From Halichondria panicea (taxonomy: Eukaryota; Porifera; Demospongiae; Suberitida; Halichondriidae): a DNA stretch of 64,000 bases. Under the pieces are notes generated by a model. It was not told where the DNA came from, made no database searches, and saw nothing but the letters and a program-made list of their open reading frames with translations. Shown one piece after another: positions 45,843 to 61,678 of the stretch (its first letter is position 1; every line of letters starts with the position of its first letter). Location of the stretch: NCBI RefSeq assembly GCF_963675165.1, contig NC_087377.1, positions 17,030,518 to 17,094,517 on the forward strand, written 5' to 3'. The translations under genes and the position numbers were made by a program.

Positions 45843-46274
45843 ATGTCTGACTATCTCACAATAGCAGATCTAGGAGATCTATACATAGCTACGTTTGATG
45901 CTCGAATCAAGTGGCGAAACTTCTTGCTTGTTCTTAAAATACCCTCGGATACCATCGATAGCATTGGGAAAGATTGGAGCAACAATCCTGATGACTGCTA
46001 TCGTGAGGGTTTGAAAGAATGGCTGAAAGGTGGTGAGAGAAGCTGGGAAGATGTTTTCAAAGCTTTGTCAAGTCCTATTGTGGGCCACAGTGACATAGCC
46101 AGGACCATCGAGAAAGATCATCTACAGTCTACTGATGCAAGCAATCCTACTGATGTGAAGTCAGAGGGTAAGTACTAGTTCAGCACAGGAATGCATATCT
46201 CACACATGATGCATATTTTGTTAGCTAGCTACTATAATATTCACCCGGGTCCCCCTCATAAACACACACACACA

Positions 46275-46340
<66 letters not shown>

Positions 46341-49300
46341 GTTTTTACAGTTGACGAAAATCACCAGAAGATCAACGATGATTTAACAGTTTTCCTAGAC
46401 GAGCTACTAGGTAAAGGTGCATTTGGAGCAGTCTTTAAAGGCAGCTACAAGGGCGAGATTTGTGCAGTCAAACTTCTAATTTATGAAGCTGTAGAAATGC
46501 AGACAGGTTTCCCAGTCGGCAAAAGTGAAGAAGCCAGCAAAGCATCTGATCGTGAGTGTGAGTATCTCCAGTCACTCCAGCACCCAAACGTTGTTCTGTA
46601 TTTGTCGACTGCCAAGCACCCCAAATCAGGTGATACAATCCTTGTTGTTGAGCTGATGGATTGTAGTCTGAGATCCTATTTCTCCAGCCTTGATAAAGAG
46701 TCCCTCACTAGCGAATGTGAAATTAGCCTCTCCAAAGACATGGCTTGTGGTCTGGCCTACATTCACAGCAAGCAGATTATCCACCGTGACCTCTGTGGCG
46801 ATAACGTCTTGCTGAAGCTAACACAGCCAGTGCCTGTCGCAAAAATTTCCGACTTTGGCATGTCACGGCTATGTGATTTCTCCGAGCTTAGCCACACCCT
46901 CACAGCCATTGATCACCGTAAGGGGTATCTACCTCTCGAGGCTCCTCAAAGGAATTACGATAATAGCGTCGATGTTTTTTCCCTTGGGGCGATTATGGTA
47001 CAGATTGTTTGCAAGCTGAAGACGATCAAATCTGTGGAAGATCGATCATTCCATGTTGCCCAGATTCCTCACACACACAGGTTGAGGAAGCTTATCGACA
47101 GTTGCTTGCAAGAAGACATGAGGAGGAGACCATCTGCCAGGGACATCTGTGAGTTAATTAAATAATTAATGTGTTTTACATTATAATAATACCGCAAATA
47201 ATTTGTGAGTCAATTGTATCTTGTACGATTCCGAAATTTTGTTCGGAAAAAGTTCATTATTGAAGATTTAACTTTTACTTTAGATGCTTCACTGACAAGT
47301 GACTCTGACACAGTGGAGGCAACAAAGAGGAAGTCCAAGGACACTCAAGTAAAACATCAAGTATCTGAGAAAGACACTCATTCACAAGCATCTATGACTA
47401 TCGATCGGCTTCAAGCTAAGCAAGTTTGTGGACTAGAAGAAGTGATCACTCCTCAACAAGAACAGTTTGAAGTTCAACCCAGAGAAATTGATCATCTAGT
47501 GAAGTCTCTACAGATACAACCTTGGGAGGACACTCAACCAGATAATAACTTGACTGCAGATGTTGACCTGACAAGTGGCTCGGACACAGTGGAGGCAACA
47601 AAGAGGGAGTCAAAGGACACTCAACCAGTCAAGAAGGTGCGTACATGTAGTGTGATAATGAGATTCCCACAGCAACAATAGTATTGTACCTTAACATGCA
47701 TGGATGCTGTCTCATGTGTTAAGCCGTAACTACACATCCGTTTGAGTGTGCTTATAATTATGTACTTCCTTTAGCAAAAATTGTTTCTTCAGTTCTCGTC
47801 CTGTTGTAGAATTTCGATACGTCAGTGTTTTAATTTTCAAAGATTTCCACCAACGTTCCCCTGTACAGGCATACAGGGAACGGATTGAGCACAAAGATGC
47901 TGTGCTGGTCAGGAGAGACGCCATCATTCAACATCAACATACCAGTAAGAAAGTGCCGTTTGGTCGACAGGTTATGATCATTAATTTGTCCTGTGCTTGA
48001 TCATGTTAATTCCCGTGTATAATTCAGTGCCTGTGTAGTTGATACTGTGTAGTTGATGTAATTGTAGCACCAACTCAGACTTAACAGTTTATAATATCTC
48101 CAATGGTTGGTTTTTTATGTCGCTTATAAAGAATACTTTTACTTTTTGGCCCAATATTTTTCTTGAGATGAATTGTCCTCTGTTACAGTAATAGAAGATG
48201 TGTGTAAGAAGACTGGAGTGAGGGACCAACAACTAGATCAAGAAATCCCTGAGAGTGACATCATTCTAATCGCGGTGAAATTTCCTCACCTGCTGAACGT
48301 GCACAAGGTAGGCAGTACTCTAAATCTTGTATCTACTTATCCTCCTGACATTTTGGCAAGGGGAGCAAATGGTGCACTATAGCCTCCTTCACAAGGCCTC
48401 AAAAAGGAGGCCTGCTACTGACTGTTTGCACATGCGCAAAATAATTGGATAATTTCTCCGCTCCATTCAGACGATTGTCATATCCACACTGTTGCAAGCT
48501 GTGAGTTCTTTGTTAACATAGCAGGCTAAGGGTAGCTATTAGAATGCTATCACAGGAGCTAGAAGCCTTCACAATCACACTTCTATCCACTTTCTTCAAT
48601 CCACTTCCGTTTGTTGTGACGTCATTGTTTTACTGAGCATTATACGATAATATCCGGAGTCCTCAGTTTCTAGGGATTATGTGGCGCATGCGCAAACAGT
48701 CGAGGAAGAGCGGCCTGGGATTAAGGCTAATGGTACACGTGCATGATATTAGGGTGTTGATGACATGTATATTATATCTAGAGGGTTCGACCCCCAGGAA
48801 TTCATTACTATATCTGCCCTGTTAAGAATATTATTCACCAGAAACCCCTCAATTGTATTCCCATTGAGTTTCTTCTAGAATGTATTTCCGAGGGGGTACC
48901 CCCACCAAATGAAACCTTGTTGATTGTTGTTTTTGTACAGGCTTTGAATATTAATGATCTACACCATGTTTATGAGAAACTACATGAAAGTGCCAGCCCT
49001 CACTGGTTCAATCTGGGATTGGCTCTAGGTCTAACTTATCCTGTTCTCACCAATATATCGATAGCGAGCATCATGGAATAATGTATCGTGCTTGCGTGAA
49101 ATGTTGGCCAAGCTCCTGAGTACACAACATGTAACATGGAGTCTCCTGTCAGATGCTCTCAAAAGGCCCACTGTGGATCTCATCAATTTGGCTGATAGCA
49201 TCACAGGTAACTGTTTGTGCATTTTTTTTATTCGCCATTTTTAGTGATTGATATAAACTACCACAAAAATTGTAGGTAACTATTTTTCAGTGTGCATTTT

Positions 49301-49637
49301 TTTATTCGCCTGTGTGTTATTTTTAATAAGACTATCACGAAAATTGTAAATTGTCATTTTATTGATTTCTTTATTTCTTCATGCAGTGAATCAATCCACA
49401 ACTCCTAACCTGCTCAATCGACTCAACCTCACCCCAGCCGACCTCGGTGATGTAACTGATGTCGCACGTCGTTATGGCAATCAAGCTGGAGTGGCTCATG
49501 CATTGAGAGCGTGGCAAAGAGTGAATCCTTCCAGAGCTACCTTCAGGGCCTTGGTGGAAATTGCCATAGGACTGAGAAGAGGAGACACTGCTACAGACAT
49601 TTGTAGATTCATTGTAGACAATACGGACCGAAACTGA
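45843..49637 (+). CDS. Kinase gene D: death domain, kinase, two death domains
   Basis: Exons: 45843-46167, 46351-47148, 47284-47636, 47869-47944, 48189-48307, 48941-49206 and 49387-49637. All join in phase except that exon 6 needs one base removed near 49070-49080, where a stop interrupts TNIS before NNVSCLREMLAKLL. Without that shift the protein would be 728 aa. It has an N-terminal death domain (MSDYLTIADLGDLYIATFDA), a kinase with GKGAFG, HRDLCGDN, DFG and LPLEAP (three residues shorter in the activation segment), an enlarged linker with a duplicated SDTVEATKR(E/K)SKDTQ motif, and then two death-like domains in place of kelch (exons 5-6; exon 7 NLLNRLNLTPADLGDVTDVA). An in-frame ATG 51 bp upstream was not used because the paralogues start at MSDYLT. 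Death-domain adaptor assembly is inferred. The frameshift may be real or a sequence error. Confidence 0.75.
46262..46338. repeat. (CA)n microsatellite in gene D intron 1
   Basis: About 38 CA units with one interruption (gtga at 46281). The matching intron of gene E has a shorter run at 61643-61676. Confidence 0.9.
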
Positions 49638-50449
49638 AACTGATAAATAATGAACTGATCTTTACTTTGATGTTGTTTGTGTCTCTGTAATTATAATGTG
49701 TGAGCTTTTTATTGATGCTGTTTTTTTCATACATTGTTGTGGTAGTCTGTGAAAAGTTGAACTGAGCATGCGCAGTATATACACGTACTTAGCAACACCC
49801 ACACAATCAACTGGAGTTCAACACCCACACAATCAACTGGAGTTCAAAGGTCAATGCTTGTTTCAATATTACTGATACACCTTCAAATCTAATAACAGAA
49901 CTGAACACATGGACGGACAGCAAGTTGTCTTTAATATGCACACACCATAATTCTGGGCTCCTGGAGAGAGTTTTGGACAAGGCCTTGAGAAAAGATAGGT
50001 GAAAGCAACTCCTTCATTATAGCACAATAAAAAAAAAAAAAAAAAAAAAAAACTATGTTGTGTGTGCGTTTGTTCAATGCCCGTATGTATAGTAATGATC
50101 GTGCAGGCTTCCAGTGGTGGACATTGAGGTACCTACATACATACGAGCTACCATTACCAGAGGGTGTGGGTGAGGAGATACTTCACCAAGACAACCTGAG
50201 CCTCCGTCAGATTGAGGAGACGTGGAGAGAACCACTACTCGAGAGTGAGCCCACTAATCAGTCACATCTTAATTAAAGACAGTCGTGTTCATTTGACCTA
50301 AGTTATGGAGAGTGACCTTCATAGTGACCTCTGGGAGTGGATAGCGGACCATCTAGCAGCCGATTGGACGACTGTCACTCAACTCAGGATGGAGGAGAGT
50401 AAGAGAGATCCATCAGAGGAACCATTTCGCTCCCTCTACACCGCCAGGG

Positions 50450-50502
50450 TAGTCTCGAATACCCGCCTCAACCTAAAAGCTTGAGGCGGGTATTCGAGAC
50501 TA
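50450..50502. mobile_element. 53-bp foldback inserted in an ankyrin-gene exon
   Basis: The arms tagtctcgaatacccgcctc (continuing aa) and their exact complement enclose a 9-nt loop. The host sequence ccgccaggg is present on both sides (50441-50449 and 50503-50511), a target duplication. It interrupts the codons for LYTAR/ELLS and brings a stop. The border reads agg/gtagtc on the left and ccgccag/g on the right, so it almost forms an intron, but splicing there would leave one extra base. Confidence 0.9.
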
Positions 50503-51630
50503 CCGCCAGGGAGTTGCTGTCAGGTGATGATAGTTGTCTTAATTGTAGTAGCTCAGTTTAGGGCTCTTTATTAAACAGTGCTCCTTTTATATAGCTTTCC
50601 AAAAGTGGTTGAAATTAGATCATTGTAACAAGTTATGGGCGTCTGAAGATGCTACACTAGACAATGGTTCCATGCGTTAAATATCTGTTAGGGCTCTTTC
50701 ATGTACAAGCTCCTTCACTAATTGCTTTGCTTAGTACACAAGTATGAAGGCCTGCCTACACTGTACCTATACATGTATTGATTAATCCACTTTAATTGAG
50801 ACTCTTGTTTTCCCACTGCAGGTATGAGGGCTAAACTGGATGCCTGTCCTCTCAAAGAGCTCGAGGATTTTATTATTTTCTCGTGTTTTGTTGGACTGGA
50901 AATGGTCCTACCCCCCACATAGTATCACATGTTGAGCAGTAACGAGGTGGACACGTACGGTAGTAACGAGCACCACTTCAGTCTGGCCCACAAGACTTCC
51001 CTCCATGGCCGCCTGCCCATCATACAGTTCCTAGTGGAGAGTGGACTGCCCTCCTCCGCACTGCAGATACCAGATGACTCATTCACCACACCCGCCATGC
51101 TCGCTATACAGGTACAGGGAACACTTACTAATAGGCAGTTACTGGTTGCCCGTTTGACACTGACATTTCTGTATATCATCAAAAATCTCGAAATGTTTAG
51201 TTTGGGCAGTCTGTGAAAAATTAATGCCTTGAAAATAACCCGCTATCATAAAATTAATTGTGTTTGAAAATTGAGAATATTATTTTGCAATTTTACATTC
51301 AGTCTCCTAATAATTGACTACTATTGCCCCCTCCACTAGGGTGGTTCAGTGGAGTGTCTCCAATGGCTAGTGGAGGAGGCTAAGATCCCCTTCCAAGTGA
51401 GGGACACTGAGGGAGAGACTCTCATGCATCACGCTGCGTTATAGGGGTGGGCGGATGTGTGAGTGGGTGGGTGGATGTGTGCTGTTAGTGTAATAAGTGC
51501 TTGCTCAAGTCTAAAATGTGTGTATCGCATTAGCTACTGTAGCAACGATAACTGAAAATAATGCTGTCATATTGTTGGTTTTTAGATATTTAGTTTCTAA
51601 GTCTAGCTGTATCACTCCCCTACCCCACAC

Positions 51631-52367
51631 CATAGATTGAAAAGGAAGGGGATTGGAAACGACCAGGCCGCCCTGTGTAAACTGGTGAAACACTCCGCGT
51701 TATGATTTCGCGCTCGCGAATATTTACCGTACTCAGGTTGTATTTCAACTGTTTCTAGCTATCCTATCCACTAGCAATCACTCAGGAGCTGGGAGGTACT
51801 CTAGAGAAGTAAGTTTACACCACTGACAAGCTCTAAGTCCCTTGTCTTTACTTCGTTTTTACTTTTTGCTTGAAATACTCCATGTCAACTTTTCTCTTTC
51901 CCTGCTGTGAAGCCGAAACAGCAAAGGACATTGCTTGACTTGGTTATTATGTATCTAAGTGCTATATAGGATGGTTTCATGCCATGGATAAGCTGTACTG
52001 TTCATAAACGTTTGCAGTATAGCCCTTCAAACTGCTTTAGTATACTTTTAGAGACACCACGGGCCTTGACCTCCCACGACTTCATAGTAAGAGCTATTCC
52101 TTCTTGTATAGCATTTATTTGTTTAGTGATAGTGGCCGCGTTGCTTAGTCTACCTTTTAGAGCTAGATTCTCTTTACTTTTTAGAATAATCAACATTAAA
52201 AGTGATCAATTTCACCATTTCTATGTACAACACATTGTATGGCAGCAAGACAGGTAATGAGCATGCTGACTATAAATTTAATCCTTTGTAGTTTTAGCCA
52301 CACCCTATAACGCGGAGTGTTTCACGCAAACATTTTCGTTTCCAATCCCCTTCCTTTTCAATCTATG
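51631..52367. mobile_element. 737-bp TIR element in an ankyrin-gene intron
   Basis: The ends catagattgaaaaggaagg and ccttccttttcaatctatg are inverted repeats that continue with gaps to aaacactccgcgttatg/cataacgcggagtgttt. cccacac on both sides is a probable 7-bp duplication. A related end (aggaagggattggaaacg) is seen at 55556. It is non-coding. Confidence 0.75.
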
Positions 52368-53378
52368 CCCACACACACCACACACACACCACCCACACAT
52401 CCACACACACACCACCCACACACAGCTGCTCATGGACTTTGGCTACAGCATGGTCCACACGGACAGGGAGAACCAGAAGCCGGTGGATTGGGCCGATGCT
52501 ATGGGTCAGAATATCTGTGTCCGCTATCTCATGATGTACGAGACTTGTTGGGCACTCTCCGGAGAACTGACACACATGGCCGAGCAGCTCGCTATGTAAG
52601 TGGAGGGCCTTTAATTAAGGATTGTGTAGTGTGTGTGTATGGTGGTGGTGTGCAAGTCTGTATGAGAGTGTGTCACTGGGAGAATTGCTACTGCTAGTGT
52701 CTACCGTATAGCCGGTAATTTTCGGGATTGAGCAATATTTAGTCACTTTGTGGATAGTATGTTCGTAGTTGCTGCTTTCACTGCAGGTAAAGGTAGTCAA
52801 GGTCGCTTCATTCGTGCGTAAAATATTCGTGGTCCAGCTATAGTGTTCAACCACGAAAACCACGAATATTTTGCCCCACGAAAATTTCCTGCTATACGGT
52901 ATTAGATATTTAATTGTTGATAACCTAACTACACCACTCAATTGTCTGCACTGTTACTGTAATAAGCCCCTCCCCCTTGCCACACCCACCCACCCCCTCA
53001 GTGTACAGAAGGAGAATGGACAGCTACGAGATGCATTCTCCAGTCTAGAGAAAGAGCATGAATCTGCCATTACTAAACTGCTGACTAGTCACGAGGAGAG
53101 ACTGACTAAGATGAGGGAACATCACGTCGACCTCATGGGCATCAATACTGCACATGAACCAGGACACTCCGCCCACTGGAGGGGGAGGGGCTACTGCACC
53201 ATCAGCCAATAAGAAGTAAGTGCAATCACTCTGTAATGATTAGTCTACACACGTAATTATTTCCTTGTGTTCGTATATATAACCGTGGGTGTGTCTCAGA
53301 AATTATTTTGTGCCCAAAGTTAGTAATTATCCGTGGTCCATTTGACCCAATTTATCAAACAAAAGCACTCTTGTATTA

Positions 53379-53770
53379 CCGTATATGCTCGATCAGAGGC
53401 CGCTCTGGTATAAAGGATGCACTCAAATAGTAGCCTCCCTTGCTAGCAAAATGAACATTTAGTAGCCGCTCTCAAATAGTAGCCTCAGTGAACTTTGACT
53501 CTAGCATTTCTGCACGTGGCAGCCAAAAAAAATTATTACTAGCAGCTAGCTACATGTACGTAGCTATGAGTAGCAGCTTGTTAGTGCTTCACAAAGACTT
53601 TCTCATGACAGAGTTCAAGTTTATAAACAACAATTTAATGACAAACTAAATTTTTTGGAGCTAATAAACGCCGCTCTTGAACAGTACGTGTCCTCTCTTG
53701 AATTGTAGCCTCCTCTTCCAGCAAAATGAAACATTTAGTAACCGCGGCTCCTGATCAAGCATATATGGTA
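53379..53770. mobile_element. MITE, second copy of the 11583 element
   Basis: The ends ttaccgtatatgctcgatca and tgatcaagcatatatggtaa and the interior agree with 11583-11969. It lies in the intron between the coiled-coil and proline-rich exons of the ankyrin gene. Confidence 0.75.
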
Positions 53771-54440
53771 ATTGTCGTTTTCTGTAGCTCTCTTTATATC
53801 CTATCAAATGATGCCAAAAGTGAATTATCAACCCCCTCCCCCCAGCAGGGGTCAGGTACATGTGCGGAAGGCGCCCCCTGAACCACCCACTACCCCTCAA
53901 CGATCCTCCAATCGTCCCCCTGTACCCCCGGATCCTGCCGCTAAGAAGAGGTCGCGAGGGTCAAAGGACAGAGGTCATGAGGCGGCAGATAAAGGGGAGG
54001 ACCATAATACCATTGACTATCGAACAGCCACCCACCAAGAAGTGTTAGAGTGAGTGAATAGTATAAATTAATGTGCAGGTATGTACTACATGTACATGTC
54101 CCCCGTTTAATCAATTGGTTAGTGGACTCGTTCAGTCGCCATAACTTGAATTCCGTGGATCCAATTTTATGATTCTCCCAGAAAGCTTAGAAAAAGACCT
54201 TTCAAATGGTACCAGATATTTGGGAGATGACAGATTTAGCACGATACCATGTAATAATAGCCCATGGTTCAAAGTTGAATTATGGCCACATCTGGATTGA
54301 AATACATCATTTCTTTCTGAAAATCATCAAATTTTTGAAATTGGGGTCACGGTACTAAAGTTATGGCTGCTGAAAGATGTTCAACTACTGTAACATGTCC
54401 GTGCTTGAATTATAACTAGTGTACCTATACACACACTATG

Positions 54441-54680
54441 ACTACACCCCCCCCCCCCACACACACACACTATGACTGCACCCCCCCCCCACACACACAC
54501 ACACACACACTATGACTGCACCCCCCCCCACACACACACACACTATGATTGCACCCCCCCCCCACACACACACACTATGACTGCACCCCCCCCCCCACAC
54601 ACACACACACACACACTATGACTGCACCCCCCCACACACACCCTCCCATCACACACACCCACACACCCACACACACACAG
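54441..54680. repeat. C-run/(CA)n compound minisatellite
   Basis: Six units of the form tatgactgca, a run of 7-11 C, then 5-11 CA units, repeat with variable length. It lies in the ankyrin-gene intron and forms the tract before an acceptor. One strand is almost entirely C and A. Confidence 0.9.
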
Positions 54681-55515
54681 GAAGCAGATGACGTGAGTAG
54701 CTCAGCGTATGAATGCTAATGGAGAGGCTCGTAAACGTGGTGGTGGTATGACCGGAACCTTCTCCCCCCTCACTCCTATCATACAGCACCTCTACAGCAA
54801 GTCACATGAGGTGAGAGACACTGTACATGTGTGTAGCTTGTGTGCAATACAGTAGAGTTACGTACGCACTGTATCATACCTGTTTGGTAGTGGCCATGCA
54901 CCAGGCAGAGGTTTGGGGGCTCATTAACCTGGCTGTATTATAGTGGGACACATGCTATGGAGACTTTGGGGTCCATGGCTGTATTATAGAGGCTGCATGT
55001 ACTTGTAGGGTATAGACAGGTTTCAATGTAGCCAACAGTATAGACTTTAGTATAGCCACCTACATTGTTTGATTTCTGTGCCCAGGCTGATAGCAAGAGT
55101 GAGAGGTCCTCCAGGAGCCAGAGACACACAAAGTGAGTTATCCCTACACTTACTGGGAGACCACTCGGCCATTGCATACACTTGCTAGTGTCACTGTGTA
55201 TTACCAATCGTGTGTGTGTACACTGTAGCAGTCACTTTAGTTGCAGCATTATTTCTCTTCTTTATAAATTATCCCCACCCACACACGCCCACGCACTGTA
55301 GAGACGCTAGGAGATCGGCTCCGAAAGTCAAGTTCTCTAAAACTATTACCGAGTTTCCAGACTACAGTCGCTATGACAACCCGACAGAGATGAAATCAGT
55401 ATCAAGCCCAGGTCAAAGTCCGTCCCATAGTCACCATGGCAAGTTGGTTGGGGACTCGCTGAGGGTCAAAGGTGAAAGCTCGGAACACAATTCTAGGAAA
55501 TCATCAGAAAAATAA

Positions 55516-56342
55516 TAGCACAAACTTATTGCATTGTTTTTATCATAGATAGTAGAGGAAGGGATTGGAAACGGGATCACGTGAGCTTATACTTGCAACG
55601 TGAGGCCTCTGGGACTGTGCGCGTTGCAACCAATAGAAACCTTGAGGTGTGATTTTACTGGTTTTGAGGTCAAGAGAAGCTTTTGAAAAGAAACAAATGA
55701 GAGGATACAAGGTAAGTAAATGTATAAATAGCCCTAAAATTTGTCTTGAGGCATGGCTAGGTACAAAATAAAACATTATTACTAGCTAGAAGTCATGTTC
55801 ACTCTGGTAGCACACAAAATTTGAAGATTTTACAACACTTAGCTTTTTCTTTTTTTTTGTGGGGTAAGAACTGACATATGAATTGCATCTATTGTAAATG
55901 AATGGTCACAGTAGTAGTATATGATGGTATTTTATTGCTTCAGCTGTATATTGGAAGTGGGGATAGCATACTTCTTGAGTTATTGGCCGATATGTTGATT
56001 TCCACTAGCCATCTTTGCGGGGTAGTATCTCCATAACTAAGCTGAGTTTATATTAGAGACTCGCCAATATTAAAGATCAATGTCCATATTATTGCTTCCA
56101 ATCCATTAGATTTTGAAAATCACTATTCATGCTCTGATTTTGTCACCGCAGTGTCGATGTGTGGCAAGAACTTGGACTGAGAAATCACTGGAAGAACATT
56201 GATAGATAATTCATGTATAATTATGTTTAGACCATGCTTATACCTTTTATTGATTGTTCATTGTTGTCTATGCATGATCATAAGCTTTTAGTTTAGCATA
56301 AACTGCCATTAGTGCACAAAAAGTTTATTGCAAGCTCAGCAC
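55516..56342. other. Intergenic; TIR-end relic
   Basis: At 55546-55580 the sequence aggaagggattggaaacg repeats the end of the 51631 element. No partner end was found. No gene is seen in the rest. Confidence 0.35.
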
Positions 56343-56750
56343 TTTACCAATATTCAAACTGTGGAGTGCTAATTAGTTATTTTGTTAATTGTAATTGTGC
56401 GATGAGTTTATAACTGATATTGATATTTTTTATCGTAGCCAGGATAAACAACACATGGACACATTCAAACTGGTAGTGTGATGAAGGGTCTGGTACACGT
56501 ACTGTACAATGTCATGTACAAATATTGTGAGCTAGTGTTCTCAATTGACACACGTTTCCCTGTACACACCTAAACTGCATACATTGAAGTATACCTTGTA
56601 TACAAGTGCATGTACATACAGACTAGTAAGCATGCTAGGTTCCCATTCTGTGTACTGTACATTCAATAGTACACAGTCAACTCATTGCACTGCATAACTA
56701 CACATTATACACACGTACCTTGTTCTTGATGAAGGTTCTTCTCAAAGCCA
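56343..56750 (-). pseudogene. Relic: kelch-gene tail fused to gene Z intron
   Basis: 56350-56436 (+ sense) matches the end and 3' UTR of the kelch genes (attcaaactgtggagtgcta, then the gatgagtttataac block). It is joined at gtagccagg to the Z intron (56437-56750), exactly where the Z middle exon should end. A deletion therefore removed the Z middle and last exons. A kelch gene must once have preceded this unit. Confidence 0.65.
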
Positions 56751-57037
56751 GCTAATGGTTAGCTCATGGCACAAGCAGTCGATTACCAGGCCAATTTTCG
56801 AGGAAGTGCGGCTTGAGATGGAGGCTAGGCTGCACATAATTATAATGGCTATGTTCACAATATTTTTTTTTCTAAATTTATTATGCTCGGGTTCAATAAC
56901 ACAAATATCATGTATAAAAACTATGTATACATAATAATACTGACAATGTAGCTATAGTAAGTGAAGGAGAGATTACTAAAAAACACACGTTAAAACTAGA
57001 ACAGTATAAACAGTCCACAATTATAATATACTGTACA

Positions 57038-60397
<3,360 letters not shown>

Positions 60398-60756
60398 TAT
60401 AACCAACTACACATTATACACAAGTACCGTACTTGTTCAATTTAAGGCGACCCTCCAAATATGCGACACCCTCGATCTTAGGTAATATTCTGACCTCTAA
60501 AAGTAGCAACTGCTGCGTGTGACAATTATATTTTTATGTCGCGTCCTAAATAGAGGTCAAACCACAGCCTCGATTCCAGGCCGCTAGAAATAATATAATT
60601 TTAAGCAGCCTGTAATCGAGGATAGTAGAGTAACCTCCAATTAGATGCGACCCTCTAAATATGCGACCCTCTATATATGCGACACCAGGAATTTTTCTAA
60701 ATCTCCAAAAAGAAATGACCTCTCGTTTTGTAATTATTTACGAATAAGTACATTAC

Positions 60757-60803
60757 CTTGTTCTTGATGAAGGTTCCTCAGTAGTCCCTGTCCATGGACT
60801 CAT
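60757..60803 (-). pseudogene. Gene Z exon 1, copy 3
   Basis: It encodes MSPWTGTTEEPSSRT plus two bases before a GT donor. The phase does not fit the following USF exon, and the Z middle and last exons are missing in this unit. It may serve only as a non-productive or 5' leader exon here. Confidence 0.45.
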
Positions 60804-60919
60804 GTCTTCAGCCTCCACCAATACAGACAAATAGTTTGACCACTTGCTCAGAGCTTCAAAATTGACAGCATAATTTCTTCTTCTCTCTAGCTAGCTATGG
60901 AAGTGCAGTGAAAGCCAGC

Positions 60920-60948
60920 CACGTGGTTTAGCAATGTTATCGCACGTG
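60920..60948. promoter_or_regulatory. Paired CACGTG E-boxes, divergent promoter 3
   Basis: CACGTG is at 60920-60925 and 60943-60948, 277 bp before the gene E ATG and on the 5' side of the intact USF copy. Both sites are conserved among all three spacers although the surrounding sequence has indels. Autoregulation by the USF-like factor is inferred. Confidence 0.6.
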
Positions 60949-61224
60949 ACAGCTATTGTTTATTGCAGAGAAAGAGGGCGGGTCTCGTTGTAGCTGAGCT
61001 AACTGTTGTCCTGTACTTCTGTATCGTGCCTGGTATCAAGCTGTGAAGATACTGTAGCTCTGGATTATTATCAGTAAGTGCAGACAGCACTGTTTTATTT
61101 TCTGCATATAGATCTACGGTATTTATGGTTTTGATGATATAATTTGCACACACCAAATATTTATACATAATTACATGTACCTTCATAATCATTGTTTATC
61201 TTATTCCACACTCTACAGAGATAG

Positions 61225-61641
61225 ATGTCTGACTATCTCACAATAGCAGATCTAGGAGATCTATACATAGCTACGTTTGATGCTCGAATCAAGTGGAGAA
61301 ACTTCTTGCTAGTTCTTAAAATACCCTCGGATATCATTGACAGAATTGGGAAAGATTGGAGCAACAATCCTGATGACTGCTATCGTGAGGGTTTGAAAGA
61401 ATGGCTGAAGGGTGAAGAGAGAAGCTGGGAAGATGTTGTCAAAGCTTTGTCAAGTCCCATTGTGGGCCACAGTGACATAGCCAAGACCATCGAGAAAGAT
61501 CATCTACAGTCTACTGATGCAAGCAATCCTACTGATGTGAAGTCAGAGGGTAAGCACTAGTTCAACACAGGAATGCATATCTCATACATGATGCTTAGTT
61601 TATTAGCTAGCTACTATAATATTCACCCGGGTCCCTCTCAT

Positions 61642-61678
<37 letters not shown>

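Larger units (their letters stand above)
50055..55515 (+). pseudogene. Ankyrin-repeat/coiled-coil gene with several lesions
   Basis: Recognisable exons: about 50107-50244, 50303-50523, 50822-51111, 51340-51443, 52426-52595, 53002-53215, 53846-54049, 54681-54810, 55086-55132 and 55302-55515 (stop). Ankyrin repeats are seen in RLPIIQFLVESGLPSSALQI, GGSVECLQWLVEEAKIPFQV with GETLMHHAAL, and LLMDFGYSMVHTDRENQKPV. A coiled coil (ENGQLRDAFSSLEKEHESAI) and a Pro/Ser-rich basic tail follow. Lesions: a 62-bp foldback insertion in exon 2 (50450-50502 plus its duplication), in-frame TAG at 50920, a one-base shift near 53160 and in-frame TGA at 54694 (probably a former CGA). The donor after HHAAL is unclear. 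Family: ankyrin scaffold, not identified further. It lies between gene D and USF copy 3 and has no counterpart elsewhere in the window. Confidence 0.65.
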
